DNA from: Ferruginibacter sp.
Lineage (GTDB): Bacteria > Bacteroidota > Bacteroidia > Chitinophagales > Chitinophagaceae
DNA length: 64,000 bases
NCBI GenBank assembly: GCA_016786725.1
Contig: JAEUVU010000002.1
Span: 1 to 64,000, forward strand
Direction of reading: 5' to 3'
Shown here: piece by piece, positions 7,836 to 15,907 of the stretch
Layout of the letters: the number at the start of each line of letters is the position of its first letter
How positions within the stretch are numbered: the stretch's first letter is position 1
Notes under the pieces: generated by a model
The model's input: only the letters and a program-made list of their open reading frames with translations
Databases searched by the model: none
Told to the model about the DNA's origin: nothing
Program-made: the position numbers and the translations under genes

Positions 7836-8954
7836 ATGATAATTGGCGTTTTAAAAGAACCATCTCCCGAAACAAGAGTATCGCTGTTGCCCGAACATAT
7901 TGCTGCCTTAAAAAAATGGAACGTAGATGTTTGTGTTGAAACCCATGCAGGTGCAACTGCTTTTGCAAACGATGAAAAATATTTGGAAGCCGGCGCAACC
8001 ATCAAGTCACGCAGTGAAGTTTTAAAAAGCGATCTGGTATTATCTATCAGCGCTCCAACATCTGACATCCAACATCTGACATCTAACATCTTACTTGGTG
8101 TTTACCAGCCTTTATTCAACGCAGGCTTAATGAAAGAACTGGCCGAAAAAGGCCTCACCGTTTTCAGCATGGATATGCTGCCCCGTACCACCCGTGCACA
8201 AAGCATGGATATTTTAAGCAGCCAGGCAAATATTGCAGGTTATAAGGCTGTGCTTACCGCCGCCAATTTATTTCCCAAATATTTTCCCATGTTTATGACA
8301 GCAGCCGGAAGCATTGCTCCTGCAAAAATGCTGATACTTGGCGCCGGTGTTGCAGGCTTGCAGGCCATTGCAACGGGTAAAAGATTGGGGGCCGTAGTAG
8401 AAGTATTCGACACCCGCCCTGCAGTAAAAGAAGAAGTGATGAGCCTGGGTGCAAAATTTGTGGAAGTGGAAGGCGCTGCCGATGCCAGCAAAGCCGGTGG
8501 CTATGCGGTAGAACAAAGCGAAGAGTTTATGCAAAGGCAGAAAGCAAAAATTGCAGAGAGCGTAGCCAAAGCAGATATCGTTATCACCACTGCACAGATA
8601 CCCGGCAAAAAAGCGCCGGTATTAATTACCACCGAAATGATGAACGCCATGAAGAATGGCTCTGTAATTATTGACCTGGCAGCCGCAACCGGCGGCAATA
8701 CCGAACTTACAAAAAATGATGAAACCATAATTCATAATGGCGTGAGCATAGTTGGCAATTCAGCCCTGGCATCAACCATGCCCAGCGATGCAAGTAAATT
8801 ATACGGAAAAAATATCCTGAATTTTTTGCAGTTGATGATTGATAAAGAAGGAAAATTCAATTTGAATTTTGAAGACGATTTAGTGAAAGGAACCTGCGTG
8901 GTGCATGGAGGTGAGATTACGAATGAAAGAGTAAGCCAGTTAACTGGTAACTAA
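7836..8954 (+). CDS. pntAA: NAD(P) transhydrogenase alpha subunit, NAD-binding domain I
   Basis: First part of the proton-pumping transhydrogenase, which exchanges hydride between NADH and NADP at the inner membrane. The protein begins MIIGVLKEPSPETRVSLLPE, the family's N-terminal signature, and contains LILGAGVAGLQAIATGKRLG, a Rossmann fold for NAD, then DTRPAVKEEVMSLGA. I start at the ATG at 7836 rather than the TTG at 7830. At about residues 75-87 a heptamer repeat (8056-8095) encodes a short peptide (SDIQHLTSNI) between the strand LVLSISAP and LLGVYQP, where homologues have a short link. pntAB follows after 64 bases and pntB after that. Confidence 0.93.
   Translation: MIIGVLKEPSPETRVSLLPEHIAALKKWNVDVCVETHAGATAFANDEKYLEAGATIKSRSEVLKSDLVLSISAPTSDIQHLTSNILLGVYQPLFNAGLMKELAEKGLTVFSMDMLPRTTRAQSMDILSSQANIAGYKAVLTAANLFPKYFPMFMTAAGSIAPAKMLILGAGVAGLQAIATGKRLGAVVEVFDTRPAVKEEVMSLGAKFVEVEGAADASKAGGYAVEQSEEFMQRQKAKIAESVAKADIVITTAQIPGKKAPVLITTEMMNAMKNGSVIIDLAAATGGNTELTKNDETIIHNGVSIVGNSALASTMPSDASKLYGKNILNFLQLMIDKEGKFNLNFEDDLVKGTCVVHGGEITNERVSQLTGN
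8056..8095 (+). repeat. CATCTGA-type heptamer repeat inside pntAA
   Basis: The run CATCTGACATCCAACATCTG continues as CATCTAA and CATCTTA, a clean 7-nt period over about five units. It is in frame within pntAA. Confidence 0.75.
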
Positions 8955-8990
8955 ACCCCGGCAGCGGTTGCAAACCCTGTCGGCGGTTGA
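8954..8990 (+). repeat. CCGGCAGCGG / CCTGTCGGCGG repeat arm
   Basis: AACCCCGGCAGCGGTTGCAA followed by ACCCTGTCGGCGGTTG begins right at the pntAA stop codon. The same two-part unit appears as two inverted arms at 39779-39890. Confidence 0.6.
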
Positions 8991-9018
8991 AGAAAGAATA
9001 ATATTTTAAAACAGAACA

Positions 9019-9327
9019 ATGGAAAGCATTCTCAACTTCATCTCATCCAACCAACAAATCATCTACATCGTCATCCTGATGATTTTTGTAGGTATTGAAG
9101 TAATAGGCCGTGTGCCCAGCGTATTACACACACCACTTATGAGCGGCGCCAACGCTATACACGGTGTGGTTGTGATCGGTGCCATCATCATCATGGGTAA
9201 GGCAGAAACAGATAATTACCTGGCACTAATCCTGGGCTTTTTAGCCGTTGTATTAGGCACATTAAATGTTGTAGGTGGTTTTGTAGTAACAGACAGGATG
9301 CTGGAAATGTTTAAGAAGAAAAAATAA
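9019..9327 (+). CDS. pntAB: NAD(P) transhydrogenase alpha subunit, membrane part
   Basis: A 102-residue protein with three transmembrane segments (about residues 13-32, 43-60, 66-90). It corresponds to the membrane C-terminal part of E. coli PntA, split off here as a separate gene as in many bacteria. VIGRVPSVLHTPLMSGANAI is the family's conserved loop. With PntB it forms the proton channel of transhydrogenase. It sits between pntAA and pntB in the same direction. Confidence 0.9.
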   Translation: MESILNFISSNQQIIYIVILMIFVGIEVIGRVPSVLHTPLMSGANAIHGVVVIGAIIIMGKAETDNYLALILGFLAVVLGTLNVVGGFVVTDRMLEMFKKKK

Positions 9328-9405
9328 TTGAAAAATCAAAAATCAAAAATCAAAAGTTAAAACAACGGTCATCTTTTTGACTTTTTAATTTTCACTTTTG
9401 ACTTC
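9328..9405. repeat. Inverted heptamer repeat between pntAB and pntB
   Basis: Left arm 9328-9363 repeats TCAAAAA three or four times; right arm 9374-9405 repeats the complement type (TTTTTGACTTTTTAATTTTC). The pair fills the 83-base gap between the two genes exactly, starting at the stop codon and ending at the pntB start. Confidence 0.65.
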
Positions 9406-9410
9406 ACATC

Positions 9411-10826
9411 ATGGGTTCAAATATACTTACACTCTGCTATCTCATCGCTTCGGTAACATTTATTATCGGGCTTAAAATGCTTTCCAACCCTGCAAGTGCA
9501 CGTAAAGGAAATTTAGTGGCCGCCTTTGGTATGGCTATTGCCATTTTAGGCACTATTTTTTTATACGAAAGCGAAGGGGAAAAACTGCACAACTATGCCT
9601 GGATATTCGGCGGCCTTTTAGTTGGCGGCATCATCGGCACACTCGCCGCAAAAAAAGTAAAGATGACGGCCATGCCCGAAATGGTGAGCATGTTCAATGG
9701 AATGGGTGGCGCCTGTGCGGCCTTAATTTCTATTGTAGAGTTCAATCATCTGTATAAAGGGATTGAGGGGGGTGCTGTAAGCGCAGGCGATGTACAACCA
9801 ACTGTTTTAATCATTGTTCTTGGTCTCATCATCGGTTCTGTTTCCTTTGCCGGCAGCATGATTGCCTGGGGCAAACTAAATGGTAAAGTAAAAGACTTCA
9901 GCTTTACCGGGCAGAATATTTTAAATCTCTTATTGCTTGCCGTAACCATTGGTGCAGGTGCATACTTAGTTTACGATCCTGCGCAGCATATACTGGTTTA
10001 TGCAATCTTAGGCATGGCGTTAATTTACGGTGTGCTCTTTGTAATGCCCATCGGAGGTGCCGATATGCCCGTTGTAATTTCGCTGCTCAACTCTTTCACT
10101 GGTGTGGCTGCGGCCTGCGGCGGATTTTTATACGACAATAAAGTAATGCTCACCGGCGGTATATTAGTTGGTGCAGCAGGTACATTGCTTACTATTTTAA
10201 TGTGCAAAGCCATGAACCGTTCCCTGGCAAATGTACTCATTGGTTCGTTTGGGGGCAATAAAGCAGGTGGTGCTGGTGGCAGCAAAGAGCAGGGTACGTA
10301 CAAAGAAATAAGTTTGAGTGATGCGGCCATGGTGATGAGTTATGCCAACAAAGTAATGATCGTGCCCGGCTATGGTTTGGCGGTGGCACAGGCACAGCAT
10401 GTTTGCCACGAGCTTGAAAAAATACTGGAAGAAAAAGGCGTGGAAGTAAAATATGCCATCCATCCGGTTGCGGGCCGCATGCCCGGCCACATGAATGTGC
10501 TCCTCGCCGAAGCCGATGTGCCGTACGAAAAACTGCTGGAGATGGAACAGGCCAACGACGAATTTAAAACCTGCGATGTAGTGCTCATCCTGGGCGCCAA
10601 CGACGTGGTAAACCCCGCCGCCAAAACCGACCCTGCCTCACCCATTTACGGTATGCCTATTTTAGAAGTGGAGTTTGCCAAAACCGTTATCGTAAACAAA
10701 CGCAGTATGAAACCCGGTTACGCCGGCATCGAGAACGATCTCTTCTTTCAACCCAAAACAAGCATGCTCTTTGGCGATGCTAAGAAAGTATTGCAGGATG
10801 TTTGTGCGGAAGTGAAGGCGGTGTAA
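9411..10826 (+). CDS. pntB: NAD(P) transhydrogenase beta subunit
   Basis: A 471-residue protein. The first 270 residues are membrane segments (about eight or nine), including the conserved block MVSMFNGMGGACAALIS. The last 180 residues are the NADP-binding domain III: VMIVPGYGLAVAQAQHVCHE gives the nucleotide loop, followed by HPVAGRMPGHMNVLLAEADV and DVVLILGANDVVNPAAKTDP. All are standard PntB motifs. The enzyme makes NADPH at the expense of the proton gradient. It closes the three-gene operon; a perfect stem-loop follows at 10834-10872. Confidence 0.95.
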   Translation: MGSNILTLCYLIASVTFIIGLKMLSNPASARKGNLVAAFGMAIAILGTIFLYESEGEKLHNYAWIFGGLLVGGIIGTLAAKKVKMTAMPEMVSMFNGMGGACAALISIVEFNHLYKGIEGGAVSAGDVQPTVLIIVLGLIIGSVSFAGSMIAWGKLNGKVKDFSFTGQNILNLLLLAVTIGAGAYLVYDPAQHILVYAILGMALIYGVLFVMPIGGADMPVVISLLNSFTGVAAACGGFLYDNKVMLTGGILVGAAGTLLTILMCKAMNRSLANVLIGSFGGNKAGGAGGSKEQGTYKEISLSDAAMVMSYANKVMIVPGYGLAVAQAQHVCHELEKILEEKGVEVKYAIHPVAGRMPGHMNVLLAEADVPYEKLLEMEQANDEFKTCDVVLILGANDVVNPAAKTDPASPIYGMPILEVEFAKTVIVNKRSMKPGYAGIENDLFFQPKTSMLFGDAKKVLQDVCAEVKAV

Positions 10827-10833
10827 AAAATTG

Positions 10834-10872
10834 ATTAGGGTTTCCAACCTTCCAAAGGTTGGAAACCCTAAT
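10834..10872. terminator. Perfect 18-bp stem-loop after pntB
   Basis: ATTAGGGTTTCCAACCTT (10834-10851) pairs exactly with 10855-10872 over a three-base loop. There is no T-run after it, so termination is likely but not certain; RNA end protection is an alternative. Confidence 0.55.
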
Positions 10873-10956
10873 GCCAAAGTACATGCATATGCCTTCGTAA
10901 GTACATGGCAGTTGCCTACCCGGCTACATCCCGATGCCTAAGCACAGTATATCAAT

Positions 10957-11235
10957 ACCCCTTCGGAACTGGTTTTAAACCCCTTCTGGACTGGTTATAA
11001 CCCCTTCGTAACAGGTTTATAACCCCTTCCGGACTGGTTAAAATCCCTTCGGGACTGGTTTTAACCCCTTCGGGACAGGTTTCAAACCCCTTCGGGACAG
11101 GTTTCAAACCCCTTCGGAACGGGTTTATAACCCCTTCAGGACTGGTTATAACCCCTTCGGGACTGGTTTCAAACCCCTTCTGGACTGGTTATAACCCCTT
11201 CGTAACAGGTTTCAAACCCCTTCGGGACTATCTTC
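10957..11235 (+). repeat. 13-unit tandem array, 21/22-bp period
   Basis: Unit consensus ACCCCTTCGGGACTGGTTT plus TA or CA bases. Units begin at 10957, 10979, 11000, 11022, 11043, 11064, 11086, 11108, 11130, 11151, 11173, 11194 and 11216; the last is cut short. Spacing moves between 21 and 22. Every junction is a palindrome or near-palindrome (GGTTATAACC, GGTTTTAAACC, GGTTTCAAACC). The array ends about 45 bases before the ATG of the large lipoprotein gene at 11278. The rest of the 451-base gap (10873-10956) holds degenerate CCTTCGTAAGTAC-like sequence and no gene. Confidence 0.9.
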
Positions 11236-11277
11236 TAACTATAATTTCCCTATTTTTAAGTATCAAAAACTGCAGCC

Positions 11278-13185
11278 ATGAAAACTCTTATCTGCGTAAT
11301 TCTGTTAGCCATTGTAACTTATAGCTGCCAGAAAGAACTCAGCCCCGAAAATATATTAAGCAGCATACCCACCGTCAGCACCACAGCAGCAACATCCATA
11401 ACCAATACTTCAGCAGCCACCGGCGGCAACATTACCGATGATGGCGGCGAACCAATAACAGTCCGTGGCGTTTGCTGGAGCACAAGCCCTAATCCTGTTT
11501 TAAGCGGTAACCATACAAGCGATGGAACCGGAAGCGGTGTTTTTGCCAGCAACCTTACCGGCCTTACAGCAAACACCATTTATTATGTTAGGGCTTATGC
11601 CACCAACAGTGTGGGCACAGCTTATGGCAACGAAATAACTTTTACCAGCACCAACACCTCAACCGCATTGCCAACTGTAAGCACTGCATCTGCATCAGGA
11701 ATAACTATGACAACAGCTGCCAGCGGTGGCGATGTAACCAACGATGGCGGTGCCACCGTAACCGTACGTGGCGTTTGCTGGAGCACTACTGCCAACCCAA
11801 CGATTGCGCTCTCAACTAAAACAACTGATGGAACCGGTACCGGAGTATTCACCAGTAACATAACTGGCTTAACAGCCAATACAACTTATCATGTACGTGC
11901 CTATGCCACCAACAGTGTGGGTACATCTTATGGCGGCGATTCTGTTTTTACAACAGCATCTGCACCCACCATACCGGTTATCACAACCACCGCCATATCG
12001 GCTATCACCAATACAGCAGCAGGCAGTGGCGGTACCATCAGCAGCGACGGCGGTTCGCCCGTTACAGTGAGAGGTGTTTGCTGGGGCACAACAGCCAATC
12101 CAACCATTGCCTTATCAACCAAAACAACCGATGGTACGGGCATTGGAACTTTTACAAGCGCCATCACCGGGTTAACAGCATCAACAACTTATCATGTTCG
12201 GGCATATGCTACAAACAGTATTGGTACGGCTTATGGTAATGAGTTAACGTTTACAACAACAGGTTCATCAACACCGGATGTGTATGTGTCTGGTTATGAA
12301 TTTGGCGGTACCGAATTTGTTGCTAAAACCTGGAAGAACGGAGTGGCTACATCTTTAACAAACGGAGCGTTTGATGCCAGCGCTAATTCCATTTTTGTAT
12401 CGGGATCAGATGTGTATGCAACGGGGTGGGAGTATAATGGCACCAGCAACCAGCCAAAACTCTGGAAAAACGGAACCGCTACTACACTTACAAATGCTTG
12501 TGGTGGCGATGGCTGGTCGGTATTTGTTGCGGGTACAGATGTATATGTAGCCGGCAATAGGGGCACTTGTGTACCAAACCCAAGAGCAACGGTTTGGAAA
12601 AATAATACAGCAACTGATTTATCAAACGGAAGTTTACTGGCAGACACCCGGGCGGTATTTGTTTCGGGCGCCGATGTATATGTGGCCGGATGGGAAGAAG
12701 TAAATTCAACAACGGTGATTGCCAAACTCTGGAAAAACGGAATTGCTACCGACCTCAACAGTGGGTCTGCAGCCTTTGTTCATGCTCTTTTTGTTGCCGG
12801 CAGTGATGTGTATGTGGGCGGGCAGGAATCGAATGCACCCAACTATGTTGCCAAAATATGGAAGAACGGGGTGGCCACTTCGCTTACCAATGGAACCAAT
12901 GATGCCTGTGTAATTTCTATTTTTGTATCCGGAGCGGATGTGTATGCGGCAGGTTACGAGCATAACGGAACAAAAAATGTTGCCAAACTATGGAAAAACG
13001 GTGTTGCCCAGTCGTTAACCAATGGCGCCGATGATGCTTTTGCCAACGCTGTGTATATTTTTGGTACAGATGTGTATGTATGCGGATCAGATGGCAACGT
13101 TGCCAAGATATGGAAGAACGGGGTAGCAACCTCACTCACCAATGGACTGAATGTGGCAGATGCCACCGGTATATTTATAAAATAA
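11278..13185 (+). CDS. Large surface lipoprotein: three Fn3-like repeats and a propeller-like repeat domain
   Basis: A 635-residue lipoprotein with lipobox TYSC near residue 17. Residues about 30-330 hold three repeats of about 95 residues, each with TVRGVCWSTxxNPT, GTGxGxFTS, ITGLTANTTYHVRAYATNSVGT and YGxE; this is the fibronectin III-like pattern common in Bacteroidota surface proteins. Residues 335-635 hold seven copies of a 40-45 residue motif with VFVSGxDVYVAGxE and AKxWKNGVATSLTNG, likely blades of a beta-propeller. It probably sits on the cell surface and binds a partner; no enzyme motif is seen. The 13-unit DNA array lies just upstream. Confidence 0.75.
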   Translation: MKTLICVILLAIVTYSCQKELSPENILSSIPTVSTTAATSITNTSAATGGNITDDGGEPITVRGVCWSTSPNPVLSGNHTSDGTGSGVFASNLTGLTANTIYYVRAYATNSVGTAYGNEITFTSTNTSTALPTVSTASASGITMTTAASGGDVTNDGGATVTVRGVCWSTTANPTIALSTKTTDGTGTGVFTSNITGLTANTTYHVRAYATNSVGTSYGGDSVFTTASAPTIPVITTTAISAITNTAAGSGGTISSDGGSPVTVRGVCWGTTANPTIALSTKTTDGTGIGTFTSAITGLTASTTYHVRAYATNSIGTAYGNELTFTTTGSSTPDVYVSGYEFGGTEFVAKTWKNGVATSLTNGAFDASANSIFVSGSDVYATGWEYNGTSNQPKLWKNGTATTLTNACGGDGWSVFVAGTDVYVAGNRGTCVPNPRATVWKNNTATDLSNGSLLADTRAVFVSGADVYVAGWEEVNSTTVIAKLWKNGIATDLNSGSAAFVHALFVAGSDVYVGGQESNAPNYVAKIWKNGVATSLTNGTNDACVISIFVSGADVYAAGYEHNGTKNVAKLWKNGVAQSLTNGADDAFANAVYIFGTDVYVCGSDGNVAKIWKNGVATSLTNGLNVADATGIFIK

Positions 13186-13374
13186 TCTCCCTATTGCCGT
13201 TGTTTGGTTTTTAACCAACTGCGAATTGGGTCTCAAAGCAATTCAATTTAAATTGATAATGTTGGCTGTAACACCAGAAAATAACAATCAGCATAAGTGT
13301 CTGGCCACTAAAACCAGTTCATAATTTGTTGCAGCATTTATTCATCAAACAGCTTTCATATTTATGCGGCATTC

Positions 13375-13980
13375 TTAGTGGCCTGACACTTCTCCCTGCT
13401 TTTCAATAATAAACTGCATAATGGTTTCTAAATCTACTCCCGCCATTAGCACCGCTTCCAAAATCTCATCCCGGTTAACAGCTGCAGCAAAAGCCTTGTC
13501 TTTAAATCTTTTTTTCAGGCCCTTTACTTCCATGCCTGCATAACCTTCGGGGCGCATTAAACTGTAGGCATGTGTAAGGCCGCTTAGTTCATCAAAAGCA
13601 TACAGCATTTTATCCATCTTTGTTTCTGGTATCACACCAAAATGGTTGGGCCCGTGGCTGGCAATGGCTCTTATTATTTCGGGGTCAATATGGCGGGCTT
13701 CCAGTTCCTCAATTATTTTTTTGCAATGCAGTTCGGGCCACTGGTCCCAGTCGGCATCATGTAAAAGTCCCGCCATTTCCCAGCGCCATTGATCTGCTTC
13801 ATCCAACCCTTCTTTTTCTGCGGCCCAGCATTTCATTAAATGCGCCACCTGCTTCATGTGTAATTGAAGGCGTTCATTCTTTACCCAATCAGTAAGTAAC
13901 GCATAAGCTTCTTCACGGGTTAATGTATTGCCTGCATTTGAAGTATCGCCAAAAACAGAACGGTTTAATAATAATGACAT
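13375..13980 (-). CDS. HD-domain protein (predicted phosphohydrolase)
   Basis: A 201-residue protein. The HD doublet is in MAGLLHDADWDQWPE and an upstream His in LQLHMKQVAHLMK supplies a further metal ligand; ASHGPNHFG and YAFDELSGLTHAYSL hold later His and Asp ligands. This is the usual H...HD...D order of HD hydrolases that act on nucleotides or related phosphates. The substrate is unknown. It stands alone, with a 293-base gap to the divergent lipoprotein gene. Confidence 0.8.
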   Translation of the reverse strand: MSLLLNRSVFGDTSNAGNTLTREEAYALLTDWVKNERLQLHMKQVAHLMKCWAAEKEGLDEADQWRWEMAGLLHDADWDQWPELHCKKIIEELEARHIDPEIIRAIASHGPNHFGVIPETKMDKMLYAFDELSGLTHAYSLMRPEGYAGMEVKGLKKRFKDKAFAAAVNRDEILEAVLMAGVDLETIMQFIIEKQGEVSGH

Positions 13981-14109
13981 AGAGAGTTGGTTGAGGTAAC
14001 GAAAATAGAGATTATCAGATAAGTTCGGTCAACCTTAAGTGCATTTAACAATCTTGTTCTGCCAATCTGTTTTCAAACTAAACCACTTTTCAAATTGCAG
14101 GGTCCAAAG

Positions 14110-14146
14110 CCCCCCTCTCCTTTGGAGAGGGGTTGGGGGTGAGGTC
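14110..14146. repeat. CCCCTCTCC-hairpin dispersed repeat
   Basis: CCCCCCTCTCCTTTGGAGAG followed by GGGTTGGGGGTGAGGTC. It is the reverse-oriented counterpart of the unit found inside thyA, lying in the 293-base gap between divergent genes. Nothing else was recognised in that gap. Confidence 0.75.
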
Positions 14147-14273
14147 AAAATAATGCAACAATTTCAAATGCACCTGGCAATCTGCCTTATTCAAATTTTT
14201 AAATAATCAGCATTTTACAAATCCTTCCAACACCTTTATCCGTACATGCCTCTTTAACCAAACTTACACCAAC

Positions 14274-15818
14274 ATGAAAAAGATATTTATTCCTGTGTTA
14301 ACTTTTTTTATTGCTGCTGCCTTTTTGCTGGCCGGCTGCAGTAAAACTGATGATATGGTGGTAACACCGCCACCGCCCCCTCCTCCGCCACCGGCGCCAA
14401 CTCCCGTTGCTAAACCAAACCAGGAGTTTTATGGCATATCGGCTTCAAATGTGCTGGTTAAATATAATGCCAATGCATCACAAACGGTATTGGCACAGGT
14501 GGCCGTAACCGGTTTGCAGGCAGGAGAAAATTTACTGGCTATTGATTTCAGGCCGGCAACCGGTCAATTATACGGCCTTGGTAACAGCAACAGGCTTTAT
14601 GTCATCAATATTCAAACCGGGGCGGCAAGGGCAATAGGAACAGCGCCATTTACCCCCGCTTTAGCTGATGCCATTGCAGGATTCGATTTTAACCCAACGG
14701 TTGACCGTATAAGAGTGGTAACAACCGGCGGACAAAACCTGCGCCTGCATCCCGAACTGGGTACAGTGGCAGCAGTTGATGGTACCATCAACAACACAGA
14801 AAGAATAACAGGCGTGGCTTATACCAATAGTTTTGCAGGTGCATCTGCAACTACACTGTTTGATATTGACGGATTTTTTTTATTTAAACAAGATCCTCCC
14901 AATAACGGTACCATCACAAAAATCGGCAGCCTCGGTCTGGATGCTGTAGGTACCGGCGGCAGTGATTTTGATATTTCGCCCGATAATAAAGTGGCACTGG
15001 TACCCATGACGGTTAATGGCGTTAACAGCCTTTATCAGCTCGACACTGCATCGGGCAAACTTATTAATCTGGGCCAACTGATGGTACCCATCATCGGCCT
15101 TGCCATTCCTACCAACCCGGTGGGTTATGGTATAGATAATGCCAATAACCTTTCCATCTTCGATTTAAGAACAGCAGCTTTTGGCGTAACCAAACCGGTA
15201 ACCGGTTTACAGGCCGGCGAAACCATACTGGGTATTGATATGCGGCCTGCCACAGGTCAGCTATATGCTTTGGGCAGTACAAGCAGGTTATACACAATTA
15301 ATATGAGCAGTGGTGCAGCCGCTGCAGTAGGCACCGCACCATTTACAACCCTGCTCTCCGGTACTTCATTCGGATTTGATTTTAACCCTGCTGTTGACAG
15401 GATAAGGGTAGTGAGCAATACAGGGCAAAACCTGCGTTTGGATCCAAACACCGGTTTAATTGCAGCGGTTGATGGTACTTTAAATCCGGGTACTCCCAAT
15501 GTTGCATCAGCGGCTTATACCAATAATTTTGCGGGCACAACCACCACCACTTTGTACGTGATAGATGCCGGTACTGATAAACTTTACATTCAAACCCCAC
15601 CCAATAACGGCACCTTGGCAGAAGTAGGTTCGCTGGGTATTAATATTACTGCTGACAATGGTTTTGATATTGGCGGCACATCGGGTAAAGCGTATGGCAC
15701 TTTCAGCATCGGCGGCTTTACAAAATTATATACGCTTGACCTTGCTACCGGTTTGGTAGTTGGGCAGGTTGACTATCCCGGCACGGCAAAAGGTTTTGCT
15801 GTTGGGTTGGGTTTTTAA
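14274..15818 (+). CDS. Lipoprotein with two DUF4394-type domains
   Basis: A 514-residue lipoprotein with lipobox LAGC, then a run of prolines (PPPPPPPPPAP) as a stalk. Two similar halves follow, about residues 45-275 and 280-514. Each carries LQAGExxLxIDxRPATGQLYxLG, RLYxIN, GFDFNPxVDRIRVVxxxGQNLR and AAVDGTxN, the DUF4394 pattern, a beta-propeller-like fold of unknown role. The duplication is internal and tandem. The likely place is the outer membrane surface. A strong terminator follows the stop. Confidence 0.8.
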   Translation: MKKIFIPVLTFFIAAAFLLAGCSKTDDMVVTPPPPPPPPPAPTPVAKPNQEFYGISASNVLVKYNANASQTVLAQVAVTGLQAGENLLAIDFRPATGQLYGLGNSNRLYVINIQTGAARAIGTAPFTPALADAIAGFDFNPTVDRIRVVTTGGQNLRLHPELGTVAAVDGTINNTERITGVAYTNSFAGASATTLFDIDGFFLFKQDPPNNGTITKIGSLGLDAVGTGGSDFDISPDNKVALVPMTVNGVNSLYQLDTASGKLINLGQLMVPIIGLAIPTNPVGYGIDNANNLSIFDLRTAAFGVTKPVTGLQAGETILGIDMRPATGQLYALGSTSRLYTINMSSGAAAAVGTAPFTTLLSGTSFGFDFNPAVDRIRVVSNTGQNLRLDPNTGLIAAVDGTLNPGTPNVASAAYTNNFAGTTTTTLYVIDAGTDKLYIQTPPNNGTLAEVGSLGINITADNGFDIGGTSGKAYGTFSIGGFTKLYTLDLATGLVVGQVDYPGTAKGFAVGLGF

Positions 15819-15841
15819 TGAACCATGTTTGAGTTAACAAG

Positions 15842-15868
15842 CCGGCAGTTTTTACTGCCGGTTTTTTT
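15842..15868 (+). terminator. Rho-independent terminator
   Basis: CCGGCAGT (15842-15849) pairs with ACTGCCGG (15854-15861) and is followed by seven T residues. Confidence 0.85.
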
Positions 15869-15907
15869 ATGTGCTTCTGCATAACTTTACCGGTATAAAA
15901 TAATTAT

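Noticed and set aside
10957..11235. CRISPR array
   Set aside because: The units follow one another directly with no unique spacers, and no cas genes were seen.
11319..13166. Minus-strand frames opposite the large lipoprotein gene
   Set aside because: They mirror the repeats of the plus-strand gene, which has a signal peptide and domain repeats.
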